Shown here: in pieces, positions 8,205 to 18,018 of the stretch | How positions within the stretch are numbered: position 1 is the stretch's first letter | Layout: each line of letters opens with the position of its first letter | Assembly (NCBI RefSeq): GCF_019097845.1 | Contig: NZ_JAHRGM010000023.1 | Span: 1-45,046 of the forward strand | Direction: 5' to 3' | Source: Sphingobium sp. AS12 | Lineage (GTDB): Bacteria > Pseudomonadota > Alphaproteobacteria > Sphingomonadales > Sphingomonadaceae | Length of the DNA: 45,046 nt | The notes under the pieces: model-generated | The model's database searches: none | Told to the model about the DNA's origin: nothing | The model's input: only the letters and a program-made list of their open reading frames with translations | Program-made: the position numbers and the translations under genes

Positions 8205-10873
8205 ACGACACCGACAAACGCCCTTCGCCAGAGTCCTTCCTGCGGGTAGCCGCGCAGGAAGGACGCGGCCGTCTCAAGCTGTTCCTCGGCGCAGCGCCTG
8301 GAGTTGGCAAGACTTACGAGATGCTCAGCGACGGAATGCGGCGGCTCAAGTCCGGCGTCGATGTCGTGGTTGGCGTTGTCGAGACGCATGGCCGACGCGA
8401 GACCGAAGCGCTGATCGCGGGTCATGAAGTGATACCAAGGCGGCAGATCGACCATGGGGGGATCAACCTTGGCGAAATGGATCTGGACGCCATTCTTGAA
8501 CGGCAGCCAAAGCTCGCCCTGGTCGATGAACTGGCGCACAGCAATGCTCCGGGCAGCCGTCATCCCAAACGCTATCAGGACGTCGAGGAACTGCTCGATG
8601 CCGGTATCGACGTCTATTCGACGATCAATATCCAGCACATAGAGAGCCTGAACGACGTCGTCGCATCCTTCACCCATGTGCGCGTGCGCGAAACCGTGCC
8701 CGATTCCATTCTGGAAACCGCAGAGATCGAGGTCGTCGATATATTGCCCGACGAGCTGATCGAACGGCTCAAGGAAGGCAAGGTCTATATCCCGGCAGAG
8801 GCGACGCGGGCGCTCTCCCATTTTTTCTCCAAGTCCAACCTGACCGCCCTGCGGGAACTGGCGCTGCGCCGCGCCGCGCAGGCGATCGATACGCAGATGC
8901 TCGATTATGTCCGCGCCCATGCGCTGGCGGGCAGCTTCGCGGTGGGCGAGCGCGTCGTGGTCGCTGTCAGCGAGCAACCGAGCGCGCCGGGCCTGGTCCG
9001 CGCGGCCAAGCGCCTCGCCGATGCGCTCAAGGCGCCCTGGACCGCCGTGCATATCGAGACCCGGCGCGCGCAGGCCTTTTCCGACGAGGAGCGCAAGGCG
9101 CTGGCCGATACGCTGGCGCTGGCATCCCGACTGGGCGCGGCGACAGCCAGCATTCCGGCGGAAAATGTCGTCGAGGGTCTGCGGAGCTTTGCCGCCGATG
9201 CGCACGCGACCCAGATCGTCATCGGCAAGTCGAGCCGATCCTGGTGGTTTGAGCTGCGCCACGGATCCGTGGTCGACCGGCTCGTCCGCGATATCGGGTC
9301 GGTGGCGGTCCATGTCCTCCCATCCGACGACGACGATCTTGCGCCGCCGCGTAGCCGGCATTCGACCCGCATGGCATGGGGCAAGCCGAGCGACTATCTC
9401 TGGTCGGCGCTGACGATCGCCGCAATGACGGCGGTTGGCCGCCTGCTGCTGGAGGTCATCGACCTTGGCAATATCGCCTTGCTGTATCTGGTCCCGGTCA
9501 TGTTCGCCGCAGCGACCTACGGCCTGCGCGCCGGACTGTTTGCCGGGCTGGTATCGAGCCTTGCCTATAATTTCTTCTTCCTGCCGCCGACCGGCACATT
9601 GACCGTCAACAACCCGGAAAATGTCATCTCCATCCTCGTGCTGCTGGGCGTTGCGATCGTCACCAGCCAGTTTGCTGCGCGGGTGCGCGGGCAAGCCGAT
9701 CTTGCCCAGTCCAGCGCGCGCCAGAATGCCGCGCTTGCCGGTTTCTCACGGCAGCTGACCTCCGCCGCCAGCCAGGATGATCTGATCCAGGCGATCTGCG
9801 CGGAGATTGCGCGGCTGCTGGACGTTCGCACAGTCATGCTGCTGCCGTCGGATTCCGGTCCCGCGCTGCGCGCCGCCTACCCGCCCGACGACAGGCTTCA
9901 GGAAATCGAGCGGGCAGCGGCGCAATGGGCGATGAACAATGCCCAGCCAGCGGGCCGCGGATCATCGACGCTGACGGCGTCGGACTGGCTGTTCCATCCG
10001 CTGCGCACCCAGCGCGGCGTGCTGGGCGTGCTGGGGATGGCGCGCGACGATGCGGGGGAACCGCTGCGATCGGATCAGACGCCCCTGCTCATGAGCCTTC
10101 TCGATCAGGCAGCGATTGCGCTCGATCGCATGGCGCTGGAGGAAGAGATGCAGGGCGCGCGGCAGATTCACGAACGCGACCGTTTGCGGTCCGCGCTGCT
10201 GTCCTCCGTCAGCCACGACCTGCGCACACCGCTGACGACGATCATGTCCGCGGCGCAGGAATTGCGAAGAAAGCAACCATCGGCGCTGCTCGACACGATC
10301 GAGGGGGAAGCGCAGCGCCTCAACCGGTTCGTCGCCAACCTGCTGGACATGGCGAGGGTAGAAGCCGGTGCCCTGCCGATGAAGATCGAGCCGACCGATC
10401 TGTTCGACGCGGTGGCCAGTGCCATCAAGGACACCCGCCAGTCGCTTGTCGGCCATGAGGTCAGGGTCGACATTCCTTCGGACATTCCGCTGGTGCGCGT
10501 CGATCCAGTCCTGCTGCACCACTGCCTTATCAACCTGCTCGACAATGCGGGCCGTTATGGTGAGTCGGACACCCCGGTCACGATCAGCGGCAAGCGGATC
10601 GCGGACGCCATCCTGCTATCCGTCATCGACGAGGGACCGGGCATCCCGGTCGGCGCGGAAAAGAAGGTGTTCGATACGTTCACGCGCCTGGAAGGATCGG
10701 ACCGGGTCAAGCATGGCACGGGACTTGGCCTCGCCATCGTCAAGGGTTTTGCAGAAGCGATGGGCCTGGGCGTCGATGCTTCGACCAATAGCGAACCGCG
10801 CGGTGCCTGCTTCACATTGCGCATACCCGAACATCTCATCATCAGCGATTTTCCCGGCGAGCCACTGTCATGA
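8201..10873 (+). CDS. kdpD: Osmosensitive potassium-channel sensor histidine kinase KdpD
   Basis: KdpD senses low potassium or osmotic stress and phosphorylates KdpE. The start is GTG 8201, overlapping the kdpC stop. The 890-residue protein shows an N-terminal KdpD domain with Walker A GAAPGVGKT (about 30-38) and VDELAHSN, a universal-stress-protein-like domain (about 245-370), four closely spaced membrane helices (about 400-490, including LLYLVPVMFAAATYGL), a GAF-like region, and a HisKA domain with SHDLRTPL (phospho-acceptor His672). The HATPase region has the N box LINLLDNAGRY, DEGPGIP and HGTGLGLAIV. It overlaps kdpE by ATGA. All key residues are present. Confidence 0.96.
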   Translation: MNDTDKRPSPESFLRVAAQEGRGRLKLFLGAAPGVGKTYEMLSDGMRRLKSGVDVVVGVVETHGRRETEALIAGHEVIPRRQIDHGGINLGEMDLDAILERQPKLALVDELAHSNAPGSRHPKRYQDVEELLDAGIDVYSTINIQHIESLNDVVASFTHVRVRETVPDSILETAEIEVVDILPDELIERLKEGKVYIPAEATRALSHFFSKSNLTALRELALRRAAQAIDTQMLDYVRAHALAGSFAVGERVVVAVSEQPSAPGLVRAAKRLADALKAPWTAVHIETRRAQAFSDEERKALADTLALASRLGAATASIPAENVVEGLRSFAADAHATQIVIGKSSRSWWFELRHGSVVDRLVRDIGSVAVHVLPSDDDDLAPPRSRHSTRMAWGKPSDYLWSALTIAAMTAVGRLLLEVIDLGNIALLYLVPVMFAAATYGLRAGLFAGLVSSLAYNFFFLPPTGTLTVNNPENVISILVLLGVAIVTSQFAARVRGQADLAQSSARQNAALAGFSRQLTSAASQDDLIQAICAEIARLLDVRTVMLLPSDSGPALRAAYPPDDRLQEIERAAAQWAMNNAQPAGRGSSTLTASDWLFHPLRTQRGVLGVLGMARDDAGEPLRSDQTPLLMSLLDQAAIALDRMALEEEMQGARQIHERDRLRSALLSSVSHDLRTPLTTIMSAAQELRRKQPSALLDTIEGEAQRLNRFVANLLDMARVEAGALPMKIEPTDLFDAVASAIKDTRQSLVGHEVRVDIPSDIPLVRVDPVLLHHCLINLLDNAGRYGESDTPVTISGKRIADAILLSVIDEGPGIPVGAEKKVFDTFTRLEGSDRVKHGTGLGLAIVKGFAEAMGLGVDASTNSEPRGACFTLRIPEHLIISDFPGEPLS

Positions 10874-11577
10874 CCATCCGCCACAAGGTTCTTATCATCG
10901 ATGACGAACCGCAGATCCGCAGGCTGATCAACGCGGCGCTGAGCCGCGCCAATTATGCGACCGTCGAGGCCGAAAATGCGCGCGACGCGCTGGAAAAATT
11001 GCGGACCGAGCGGCCGGATATCAGCCTGCTCGACCTGGGCCTGCCCGACCGCGACGGACTGGAACTGGTGCCTTTGTTCAAGCAGAAAAGCGATACGACC
11101 CTGATCATCGTGTCAGCGCGGGATGCCACCGAAGAGAAGGTCGCGGCGCTCGATCTGGGCGCGGACGATTATCTGACCAAGCCCTTTGATACGGACGAAT
11201 TGCTGGCGCGGGTTCGCGTGGCGCTGCGCAACCGCATGACCAAGGGCGGCGGCGTCCCGTCGGTGCGTGCGGGCAATGTCGAAATTGATCTGCTGGGCCG
11301 CGTGGTGAGGAAGGCCGGGCAGGAGGTGCATCTGACGCCCAAGGAATATGCGGCGCTGGCCCAGCTCGCCCAATTTCCCGGCCGTGTGATCACCCATGGC
11401 CAGATCATGAAGGAGGTCTGGCCCAAGGAACATGAGCATCATGTCGAATATCTGCGCGTCCTCATCCGCACCTTGCGGCAAAAGCTTGAGGATGATCCGC
11501 AGCGTCCGCAGATTATCGGCAATGAACTTGGGATCGGTTACCGCCTCCGCTTCTCAAGCGAGTTGACCGACGGTTAA
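10870..11577 (+). CDS. kdpE: KdpE family DNA-binding response regulator
   Basis: This OmpR-type response regulator activates kdpFABC when phosphorylated by KdpD. The receiver domain (residues 1-118) has the acidic pair Asp11-Asp12, the phospho-acceptor Asp55 (SLLDLGLPDRDG), and the conserved lysine in DDYLTKPF. The winged-helix output domain (about 135-230) contains LTPKEYAALAQLAQ and a recognition segment ending LRQKLEDDPQRPQII. The start overlaps the kdpD stop (ATGA), so D and E are translationally coupled. No terminator is visible in the 16 bases before the convergent transpeptidase gene. Confidence 0.96.
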   Translation: MTIRHKVLIIDDEPQIRRLINAALSRANYATVEAENARDALEKLRTERPDISLLDLGLPDRDGLELVPLFKQKSDTTLIIVSARDATEEKVAALDLGADDYLTKPFDTDELLARVRVALRNRMTKGGGVPSVRAGNVEIDLLGRVVRKAGQEVHLTPKEYAALAQLAQFPGRVITHGQIMKEVWPKEHEHHVEYLRVLIRTLRQKLEDDPQRPQIIGNELGIGYRLRFSSELTDG

Positions 11578-11593
11578 GGTGACCAGCCCGATC

Positions 11594-12094
11594 TCAAACA
11601 ATCTCCATCGCGTCGCCCGGTTGCAGCAGCGGTAGCAACCGCAGCATATCGGCCCGCTCGACCGCGACACAGCCTGCGGTCGGCCGGCCTTCTGAGAGGT
11701 GGAAGAAGATCGCACTGCCCTGCCCCGGCACCGGCGGCCGGTCGTTATGGCCGAGGATGACGATCACGTCATAGGCGTCGTCGGCGCGGATCAGGCTTTC
11801 GGCAGAGAAACCACGCGGCAGGCGGACCGGGCGGTTATAGGCGGGATCGGCCGGATCATCAGACCAGCCATCGCCAGTCCGCACCCAACGCCAGGGCAGG
11901 TGCAGCCCCGCCGGATCGACCTTGCCCGGTCGCAGCAGCACGCCCCGAAGCGGCCAGACGCCCAGCGGCGTGCAACAGTCGCCCTCGCGCTTGTCGCTCG
12001 CCACGCAGGCACCGCTCCGACCGATGGTGCAGGCCATGGAGATCGCGCCAAAGCTCAGGCGACCCGCGCCGCTATCGACGCGGATCAGGCTCAT
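11594..12094 (-). CDS. L,D-transpeptidase (YkuD domain) family protein
   Basis: The 166-residue protein has the YkuD active-site signature: His132 followed by [12 protein letters not shown] with Cys142 as the predicted nucleophile. Such enzymes form 3-3 cross-links or attach lipoproteins to peptidoglycan. No clear signal peptide is visible at the N-terminus ([16 protein letters not shown]), which is odd for a periplasmic enzyme; this form belongs to the short alphaproteobacterial subgroup that is commonly annotated without one. Its start overlaps the ribA stop by ATGA, so it is the last gene of the xth-ribA unit. The substrate is unknown. Confidence 0.85.
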   Translation of the reverse strand: MSLIRVDSGAGRLSFGAISMACTIGRSGACVASDKREGDCCTPLGVWPLRGVLLRPGKVDPAGLHLPWRWVRTGDGWSDDPADPAYNRPVRLPRGFSAESLIRADDAYDVIVILGHNDRPPVPGQGSAIFFHLSEGRPTAGCVAVERADMLRLLPLLQPGDAMEIV

Positions 12095-13164
12095 AGCTGG
12101 TGGCCGGTCCGGTCGCGCTTGGTGGCGAGATAGCGTTCGTTGTGCGGGTTGGCCGGCAGGATGATCGGCAGCCGTTCGGCCACGCTGATCCCCGCCGCCT
12201 CCAGCCCCGCCACCTTTTGCGGATTATTGGTCAGCAGCCGGACGGTGCGCACCCCGATCAGGTCCAGCATCCGCGCCGCGACCGAAAAATCGCGCGCGTC
12301 GATGGCAAAGCCAAGCCGGACATTGGCGTCCACGGTGTCGAAGCCCTGATCCTGCATCGCATAGGCGCGCAATTTGTTGACGAGGCCAATGCCGCGCCCT
12401 TCCTGCCGCAGATAGAGCAGCACGCCCCAGGGCGCGTCAGCGATCTGGTGGAGCGCTTCATGCAACTGCGGGCCGCAGTCGCATTTCAGGCTGCCCAGCA
12501 CATCGCCGGTCAGGCATTCGCTGTGCAGGCGGACGACGGGGGGTGAGGAGTCCCGTTTCCCGACAATGAGTGCGACATGTTCGCGCGGTTCATCCGGGCT
12601 GCGGAAGGCAATGATTTCCGCGCTTTCGCTGGCCGACACCGGCAAGCTGGCGCGGGTGGCGATGGCGAGGTGGACGGCATCATCATAGGCGTCGATCGCA
12701 TCGGCGCTGACATCGACATCCCGGTCGCCGTCGCCGTCCAGCGCGAAATAGGCGGGCAGGATGCCGGCAAGACGGGCGAGGCGCAGCGCCGCCTTCGCCG
12801 CCAGCGGCGCAGTGAGCGCGCGGGCCTGAAACGGTCCTTTAAGGGGAGAGGCGAGGTCGAGCACCGGGTCGGAGATAGCGGTCGCCACATCGGCGTCGAT
12901 CCAAGGCGCGCGGGCGATCAGCACCGGCATGTCGGGATCGGCCGCCGCGATCTGGTTGGCGAGCTTGAGGGTCTGGCCGCGCGAGGCGGAGATTAATATG
13001 TCGGCTTTGCCCGCAGGATCGAAGTCGGCCAGCGTCACTGCGTCCGCTCCCTCCACCGCCATCAGACGCAGCGCGCCATCGGCGGCCGACACCCGCACCG
13101 CCCAGCCGCGGCGCAGTGCGTCGATCGCCCGCGCCGCGTCGCGCCCGATCGCCCGCCTGCCCAT
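12091..13164 (-). CDS. ribA: GTP cyclohydrolase II (riboflavin biosynthesis)
   Basis: The enzyme opens GTP to 2,5-diamino-6-ribosylamino-pyrimidinone phosphate, the first step of riboflavin synthesis. The C-terminal half (about residues 165-357) is a RibA domain with the zinc cysteines in [20 protein letters not shown] and the catalytic RQEGRGIGL. The N-terminal 150 residues do not show the acidic RibB signature and look like the divergent extension seen in alphaproteobacterial RibA proteins. I chose ATG 13164, just inside the xth stop (TGATG overlap). An in-frame start at 13338 would add 58 residues lying wholly within xth. Confidence 0.9.
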   Translation of the reverse strand: MGRRAIGRDAARAIDALRRGWAVRVSAADGALRLMAVEGADAVTLADFDPAGKADILISASRGQTLKLANQIAAADPDMPVLIARAPWIDADVATAISDPVLDLASPLKGPFQARALTAPLAAKAALRLARLAGILPAYFALDGDGDRDVDVSADAIDAYDDAVHLAIATRASLPVSASESAEIIAFRSPDEPREHVALIVGKRDSSPPVVRLHSECLTGDVLGSLKCDCGPQLHEALHQIADAPWGVLLYLRQEGRGIGLVNKLRAYAMQDQGFDTVDANVRLGFAIDARDFSVAARMLDLIGVRTVRLLTNNPQKVAGLEAAGISVAERLPIILPANPHNERYLATKRDRTGHQL

Positions 13165-13961
13165 CAGAAGGCGAATTCGGTGATGATGGGGATATGGTCG
13201 GACGGCTTGCCCCAGTTGCGCGCAGGTTCGACGACGCGGTGGGCAACCGCCTTTTCGGCGACTTCGCGGGTCATCCACATATGGTCGAGCCGGCGACCGC
13301 GATCCGATTCGGCCCAGTCTTTGGCGCGATAGCTCCACCAGGTGTAGAGCCGTGCTGGTGCGGGGTGGAAATGACGGCCGATATCGACCCAGTCGTTCGA
13401 TGCCTGCAAGCGGGCGAGGATTTCACATTCGACCGGCGTGTGGCTGACGACGTTGAGCAATTGCTTGTGACTCCACACGTCGCATTCCAGCGGCGCGATG
13501 TTGAAATCGCCGGTCAGGATGGTCGGCTTGTTATCCAGCGCCGACGACCATTGGATCATGCGTTCGATAAAATCGAGCTTCTGGCCAAATTTGGGATTCT
13601 GCTCCCGATCGGCAATGTCGCCCCCGGCGGGGACATAGACATTTTCTATCCGCACCCCATTGTCCAGGCGAACGCCGACATGGCGTGCCTCGCCATTGGC
13701 CTGCCAGTCGAGCCGGTCGTCCTCATATATCGGCACCCGGCTCATGATCGCGACGCCATGGTGCATTTTCTGGCCGTTCAGCACCTGATGAACATAGCCC
13801 AGACGGCGGAACATATCGGCGGGGAAGGTCTCGTTCACCACCTTGGTTTCCTGAAGGCACAATATGTCCGGCGCTTCCTGGGTCAGGAATTGTTCGACGA
13901 TGTCGATGCGCGCGCGGACGCTGTTGATGTTCCAGGATGCGATGGAAAGAGTGTCGGCCAT
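13164..13961 (-). CDS. xth: Exodeoxyribonuclease III
   Basis: The 265-residue product has the complete AP-endonuclease/exonuclease III fold motifs: [13 protein letters not shown] at the N-terminus, LCLQETKV with the metal-binding glutamate, GDFNIAP, a DHMWMT segment, and the C-terminal [10 protein letters not shown] with the catalytic Asp-His. It cleaves abasic sites and degrades DNA from 3' ends in base-excision repair. It is the first gene of a tight unit with ribA and the transpeptidase. Length is normal. Confidence 0.95.
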   Translation of the reverse strand: MADTLSIASWNINSVRARIDIVEQFLTQEAPDILCLQETKVVNETFPADMFRRLGYVHQVLNGQKMHHGVAIMSRVPIYEDDRLDWQANGEARHVGVRLDNGVRIENVYVPAGGDIADREQNPKFGQKLDFIERMIQWSSALDNKPTILTGDFNIAPLECDVWSHKQLLNVVSHTPVECEILARLQASNDWVDIGRHFHPAPARLYTWWSYRAKDWAESDRGRRLDHMWMTREVAEKAVAHRVVEPARNWGKPSDHIPIITEFAF

Positions 13962-14025
13962 GGTGTCGCACTAGGAGGCTAATCCGCGCCATGCAAGACG
14001 GCTGCGCGCAGTGCGGACAAAGTAA

Positions 14026-14057
14026 GACCCCCGCTCCGGGGGCATGGAACGGGGGTC
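14026..14057 (-). terminator. GC-rich hairpin downstream of lolA
   Basis: On the minus strand GACCCCCGTTCC pairs with GGAGCGGGGGTC around an 8-base loop (one mismatched pair), followed by TTACTTTG. It lies about 160 bases after the lolA stop and about 65 bases before xth, where transcription from lolA would need to end. The T tract is weak, so termination may be partial. Confidence 0.45.
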
Positions 14058-14220
14058 TCGATCGCGCCCTTGAAGCGCTTTGCGACGGGAGGACTGTGCC
14101 GGGTAACAGGGGGGAAATCCCGGTTGGCCTCTCGCCGTGGAGTTCTCAATAGCGCCCCGGATATGAGCGGCAGATGAACGGAACGGCAAGTTTATCCGTC
14201 CATCGCGCGGGGCGCTCGTT

Positions 14221-14856
14221 TCAGCCGCCCGCCGACCGTCCTTTTGGCCTGGGGTCGGTCCAGCGGAAGGCGGAATCGGCGATTGGCACGCCATAACGCT
14301 GGTTGGACAGGCGGATGGCGGTGCGGTTATTCTGCGAATCGAGCGCGACCCAGCCATAGAGTTGCAGGCCCGCCGGACTGGCGGCGTCCCGGCGGAAAAT
14401 CATGGTGATGGTGCCATATTCGGGCCGCTTGGGATCGCGCGCCTGTACGCTCAGGATCGACGGATCGCCAGTCGGCACGACCTTGCCAAATTTGGACAGA
14501 TCCTTGCTGGGATCAAGCAGCGCGCCCAGTGGCGAATTGCCGATCGGCCAGCGCTGCACCTGCCGCACTTCATAATCGATCATGATCAGCGCCTTGCCAT
14601 CGCCGACAATTAGCAACGGCACGCCCTTTTGATATTGAAAGCGGATCTTGCCCGGTTGCTTGAGCGTCAGCTGTCCAGTGAGTGTCTGGCCATTACGGTC
14701 GGTCTGGCTGAAATCGGCGGTCATGCTGCTGACTGCGCGGATATAGGCATTGACCCGGCTGAGTTCAGACTGGCCCTGCTGCGCCAGCAACGGCGCGGCG
14801 AGCGGGACGGCAAGGACGACAGGCGCGGCGGCCAGCGCGAGACTGATGCGCTTCAT
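14221..14856 (-). CDS. lolA: Outer-membrane lipoprotein carrier protein LolA
   Basis: The 211-residue protein has an N-terminal signal peptide (hydrophobic LALAAAPVVLAVPLAAPLLA, cleavage near AQQ) and the LolA fold: a SSMTADFSQTDRNGQTLTG stretch, then a KIRFQYQ segment and a VRQVQRWPI segment. LolA ferries lipoproteins across the periplasm to the outer membrane. It follows ftsK by 99 bases in the same direction, an arrangement common in alphaproteobacteria. Some sphingomonad relatives are labelled only as outer-membrane lipoprotein carrier, and the divergence from E. coli LolA is considerable. Confidence 0.88.
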   Translation of the reverse strand: MKRISLALAAAPVVLAVPLAAPLLAQQGQSELSRVNAYIRAVSSMTADFSQTDRNGQTLTGQLTLKQPGKIRFQYQKGVPLLIVGDGKALIMIDYEVRQVQRWPIGNSPLGALLDPSKDLSKFGKVVPTGDPSILSVQARDPKRPEYGTITMIFRRDAASPAGLQLYGWVALDSQNNRTAIRLSNQRYGVPIADSAFRWTDPRPKGRSAGG

Positions 14857-14955
14857 GAATACTCTCCGGTTGTCACGGATGCGGTGTAGGATGAAGCGAT
14901 TGAACGACCTGTGAACCTTGCCGTTCCCTGCGGTTCAGCCACGCCCCCTGTCAGG

Positions 14956-17274
14956 CTATAGCGGATTGCCATTCTCATCGCGCAGCACTTCGCGGCGGCC
15001 GACATGGTTGGGGGGGCCGACCAGCCCTTCTTCCTCCATTTTCTCGATGAGACGCGCGGCGCTGTTATAGCCGACCCGCAATTGCCGTTGCAGCCAGCTG
15101 GTCGAGGCTTTCTGATTCTCGAACACCAGCTGGCACGCCTTGCGGAACAACTGCGCATCGGGGCTGTCGTCGCCCAAGTCCACGCCGTCTAGGGCGAAGC
15201 TGCCTTCTTCGGGTTCTTCGGTGACGGCCTGGATATAGTCGGGCTGCCCTTGCGCGCGCCAATGGTCGGCGACGACGCGGACTTCATCGTCGGACACGAA
15301 CGGGCCATGGACGCGCATCAGCCCCTTGCCGCCGTGCATGTAGAGCATGTCGCCCTTACCCAGCAATTGTTCGGCACCCTGTTCGCCCAGGATGGTGCGG
15401 CTGTCGATCTTGCTGGTCACGAAAAAGCTGATCCGGGTCGGCAGGTTCGCCTTGATGACGCCGGTGATGACATCGACCGAGGGGCGCTGGGTCGCGAGGA
15501 TCAGGTGGATGCCAGCGGCGCGCGCCTTTTGCGCGAGACGCTGGATCAGGAATTCGACTTCCTTGCCCGCCGTCATCATCAGGTCCGCCAGTTCGTCCAC
15601 CACCACCACGATCTGCGGCAGCGGCTGGAAATCGAGCTGTTCTTCCTCATAGATGGGCTTGCCATTCTCGGGGTCGTAACCGGTCTGGACGCGGCGGCCG
15701 AGCGGCTTACCCTTCGCTTTGGCAGCGCGGACCTTTTCGTTGTAATTGGCGAGGTTACGGACGGAGATGGACGCCATCATGCGATAGCGATCCTCCATCT
15801 GCTCGACCGCCCATTTGAGCGCACGAATCGCCTTTTGCGGTTCCGTGACGACCGGGGACAGGAGATGCGGAATGTCGTCATAGGTCGACAGTTCCAGCAT
15901 CTTCGGATCGATCATGATCAGGCGCAGCTGGTCCGGCGTCATGCGGTAGAGCAGGGACAGGATCATGGCGTTAAGGCCGACCGACTTGCCCGACCCGGTA
16001 GTGCCCGCGATCAGCAGATGGGGCATGGGGGCCAAGTCGGCGATGATCGGTTCGCCGGAAATATTCTTGCCCAGGATGATCGGCAGCGTCCCTTCGCCAC
16101 CAAATTGCTCGCTGGTGATGAGTTCGCGGAAGGACACGCCTTCGCGATGGGCGTTGGGCAGTTCGATGCCGATGACGGTGCGGCCTGGAATCGTCGCAAC
16201 ACGGGCCGACAGCGCCGACATGTTGCGGGCGATATCGTCCGCCAGCGCGATCACCCGGCTGGCCTTGATGCCCGGCGCTGGTTCCAGTTCATACATGGTA
16301 ACGACCGGTCCGGGGCGGACCTCGACGATATTGCCCTTCACATGGAAGTCGTCGAGGACGGATTCGAGCAGCCGGGCGTTACGCTCCAGCGCCGCCTTGT
16401 CGATCTTGCCGCCCTGGCTGACAGGGACGGGATTGAGCAGGTCGGGCGAAGGCAGCGAGCTGTGGCCGAACAGATCGTCCTGGCTGACCGGAGCCATTTG
16501 TCGCTGGGTGGGTGCGGGCTTGGGCGTCTGGATGGTGATCGGCGGCTTGGGTTCGTTGGACACGGTCCTGCGCGGGGCAATGACCCGTTCGCCGACCTCT
16601 TCCTGCTCGTCCTCATCCGCCGCGCTGCTGCCCGTAAAGCCCAGGCTGGGCTTGGGCAGGCTGAGTTTGGGCAGGGCCGGGCGGCGGAGCGCGAGAATCG
16701 GCTTTTCCAATGCCAGGCTGCGATAACAGGCGACCAAGCCACCGATCATGGCGATGATCACGATGGCCCCGGTGATCCATGGCTGCGCCACCGGTACTTG
16801 CGCCGTCAGGCTCAATATTCCCTTGGCAGTAACCAGCGCGATCACCCCGCCCCACCCCGCTGGCAGGCCGACCAGCGGATTAGTCTGGAACAGGGCCAGC
16901 GCAATCCCGATCAGGATGATGCCGAACAGGCATTGGCCAAACTGCCCCTTCCACGCGCTCATATCCTGATCGCCCCAGAGGCGGCGCGCAGTGACCGCCA
17001 TCAGTGGCAGGATCAGCGCGATGGGTACGCCCAGCAGCCAGAGCAGGAAATCGGCGGTCCAGGCACCCGGTGCCTGCATGACATTGGCGACATGATCGCC
17101 CGCCACGGTGTTCATCGACGGGTCGCTCGGCGTATAGCTGAGCAGCGCCAGCGCCAGAAACAGCGTCGCCAGCATCAGCGCGATGGCACCGATCAGCGCA
17201 CCGCTGCGGAGCAGGCTGCGCTTGAGCATTTCGCGCCATTCGGGCGTGCGCTTCACTGTGCGGCTGACAGCCAT
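14956..17274 (-). CDS. ftsK: DNA translocase FtsK/SpoIIIE
   Basis: FtsK couples septation to chromosome clearance by pumping DNA toward the terminus. The 772-residue protein has an N-terminal membrane domain of four helices (about 20-190), a short linker rich in proline and charged residues, and a motor domain with Walker A IAGTTGSGKSVGLNAM, Walker B VVVDELADLMM, and the RISFFVTSKIDSRTILGEQGAEQLLG segment. The C-terminal gamma winged helix (STSWLQRQLRVGYNSAARLI, about 715-772) is present. I chose ATG 17274 (MAVSRTVKR); an in-frame start 35 codons upstream adds no recognisable sequence. Confidence 0.95.
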   Translation of the reverse strand: MAVSRTVKRTPEWREMLKRSLLRSGALIGAIALMLATLFLALALLSYTPSDPSMNTVAGDHVANVMQAPGAWTADFLLWLLGVPIALILPLMAVTARRLWGDQDMSAWKGQFGQCLFGIILIGIALALFQTNPLVGLPAGWGGVIALVTAKGILSLTAQVPVAQPWITGAIVIIAMIGGLVACYRSLALEKPILALRRPALPKLSLPKPSLGFTGSSAADEDEQEEVGERVIAPRRTVSNEPKPPITIQTPKPAPTQRQMAPVSQDDLFGHSSLPSPDLLNPVPVSQGGKIDKAALERNARLLESVLDDFHVKGNIVEVRPGPVVTMYELEPAPGIKASRVIALADDIARNMSALSARVATIPGRTVIGIELPNAHREGVSFRELITSEQFGGEGTLPIILGKNISGEPIIADLAPMPHLLIAGTTGSGKSVGLNAMILSLLYRMTPDQLRLIMIDPKMLELSTYDDIPHLLSPVVTEPQKAIRALKWAVEQMEDRYRMMASISVRNLANYNEKVRAAKAKGKPLGRRVQTGYDPENGKPIYEEEQLDFQPLPQIVVVVDELADLMMTAGKEVEFLIQRLAQKARAAGIHLILATQRPSVDVITGVIKANLPTRISFFVTSKIDSRTILGEQGAEQLLGKGDMLYMHGGKGLMRVHGPFVSDDEVRVVADHWRAQGQPDYIQAVTEEPEEGSFALDGVDLGDDSPDAQLFRKACQLVFENQKASTSWLQRQLRVGYNSAARLIEKMEEEGLVGPPNHVGRREVLRDENGNPL

Positions 17275-17435
17275 GTTAACCCCGTGTCCCCCAAATGTTC
17301 CGTTTGCGCACAATGCGCCGGGCGGGGAGTCGGCGTCAAGGGTGTGCGCCCACGGCTCGTCCCGACTGATCCGTAACATTCCGTATAGCGGGCGGGGTCT
17401 GCGGCGGGGCAGGAACAGGCCCGAAAGGAATCTCC

Positions 17436-17534
17436 ATGATCGCCGACTATTTTCCCACCGTCGTTGCCCTGTCGCTGGGTGCCTTTGCCGCCATGCTGAT
17501 CTTTGTCAGTGTCGAGGATGCGCTCAAGCGGTGA
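17436..17534 (+). CDS. Small single-span membrane protein, unassigned
   Basis: A 32-residue ORF (MIADYFPTVVALSLGAFAAM, then a LIFVSVEDALKR tail) starts at ATG 17436 with AAGGAA six bases upstream. Residues 7-26 are hydrophobic and likely span the membrane. It is divergent from ftsK and its last 11 bases overlap the convergent GNAT gene. The good ribosome-binding site and helix suggest it is real, but I do not recognise a family. Confidence 0.45.
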   Translation: MIADYFPTVVALSLGAFAAMLIFVSVEDALKR

Positions 17535-18018
17535 TCGGGGCGGTGGCGGCGAGTGCGCGGAGCGCTTCGCCGTCGAGCCGCTGCACCGTCCATTCGTCCA
17601 TCGGCTGCGCGCCGATGGCGCGATAGACGGCGATCGCGGGCGCGTTCCAGTCCAGCACCGACCATTCCAGCCGGGCGCAGTCGCGATCCAGCGCGATCTG
17701 CGCCAGCCGGGCGAGCAACGCCCTGCCCGCGCCCATGCCACGCGCGTCCGGCTGCACGAACAGATCCTCCAGATAAAGACCCGGCCGCCCTTCAAAGGTC
17801 GAGAAATTGTGGAAGAAGAGCGCGAAGCCGATCGCCGCGTCGTCACTTTCCGCGATCAGCACTTCGGCCATGGGGCGCGGGCCGAACAGGTAGCGGGCCA
17901 GCGTCGCGGGGTCCGCCTTCACCGCGTGGGACAGCTTTTCATACGCAGCCAAGGCATGAATAAAGTCCACGATCGCATCGAGATCGTCTGGCGTGGCGGG
18001 GCGGATGGTCAGGGTCAT
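17524..18018 (-). CDS. GNAT family N-acetyltransferase
   Basis: The 164-residue protein has a GNAT fold: RPATPDDLDAIVDFIHAL at the N-terminus, a LYLEDLFVQPDARGMGAGRA segment that forms the acetyl-CoA pyrophosphate loop (Q/RxxGxG/A form), and a C-terminal LEWSVLDWNAPAIAVYRAIG. The closing WNxPAxxxYRxxGA pattern is found in diamine or small-amine acetyltransferases, so the substrate may be a polyamine or amino-sugar, but this is inference. Its start abuts the stop of the EamA gene directly. Confidence 0.88.
   Translation of the reverse strand: MTLTIRPATPDDLDAIVDFIHALAAYEKLSHAVKADPATLARYLFGPRPMAEVLIAESDDAAIGFALFFHNFSTFEGRPGLYLEDLFVQPDARGMGAGRALLARLAQIALDRDCARLEWSVLDWNAPAIAVYRAIGAQPMDEWTVQRLDGEALRALAATAPITA

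Noticed and set aside
8036..9694. 552-residue minus-strand ORF across kdpC/kdpD
   Set aside because: Antisense shadow of kdpD, rich in arginine, glutamine and histidine with no domain.
15250..17376. 708-residue plus-strand ORF antisense to ftsK
   Set aside because: Composition is typical of a non-coding frame and it fully overlaps the conserved ftsK motor and membrane domains.
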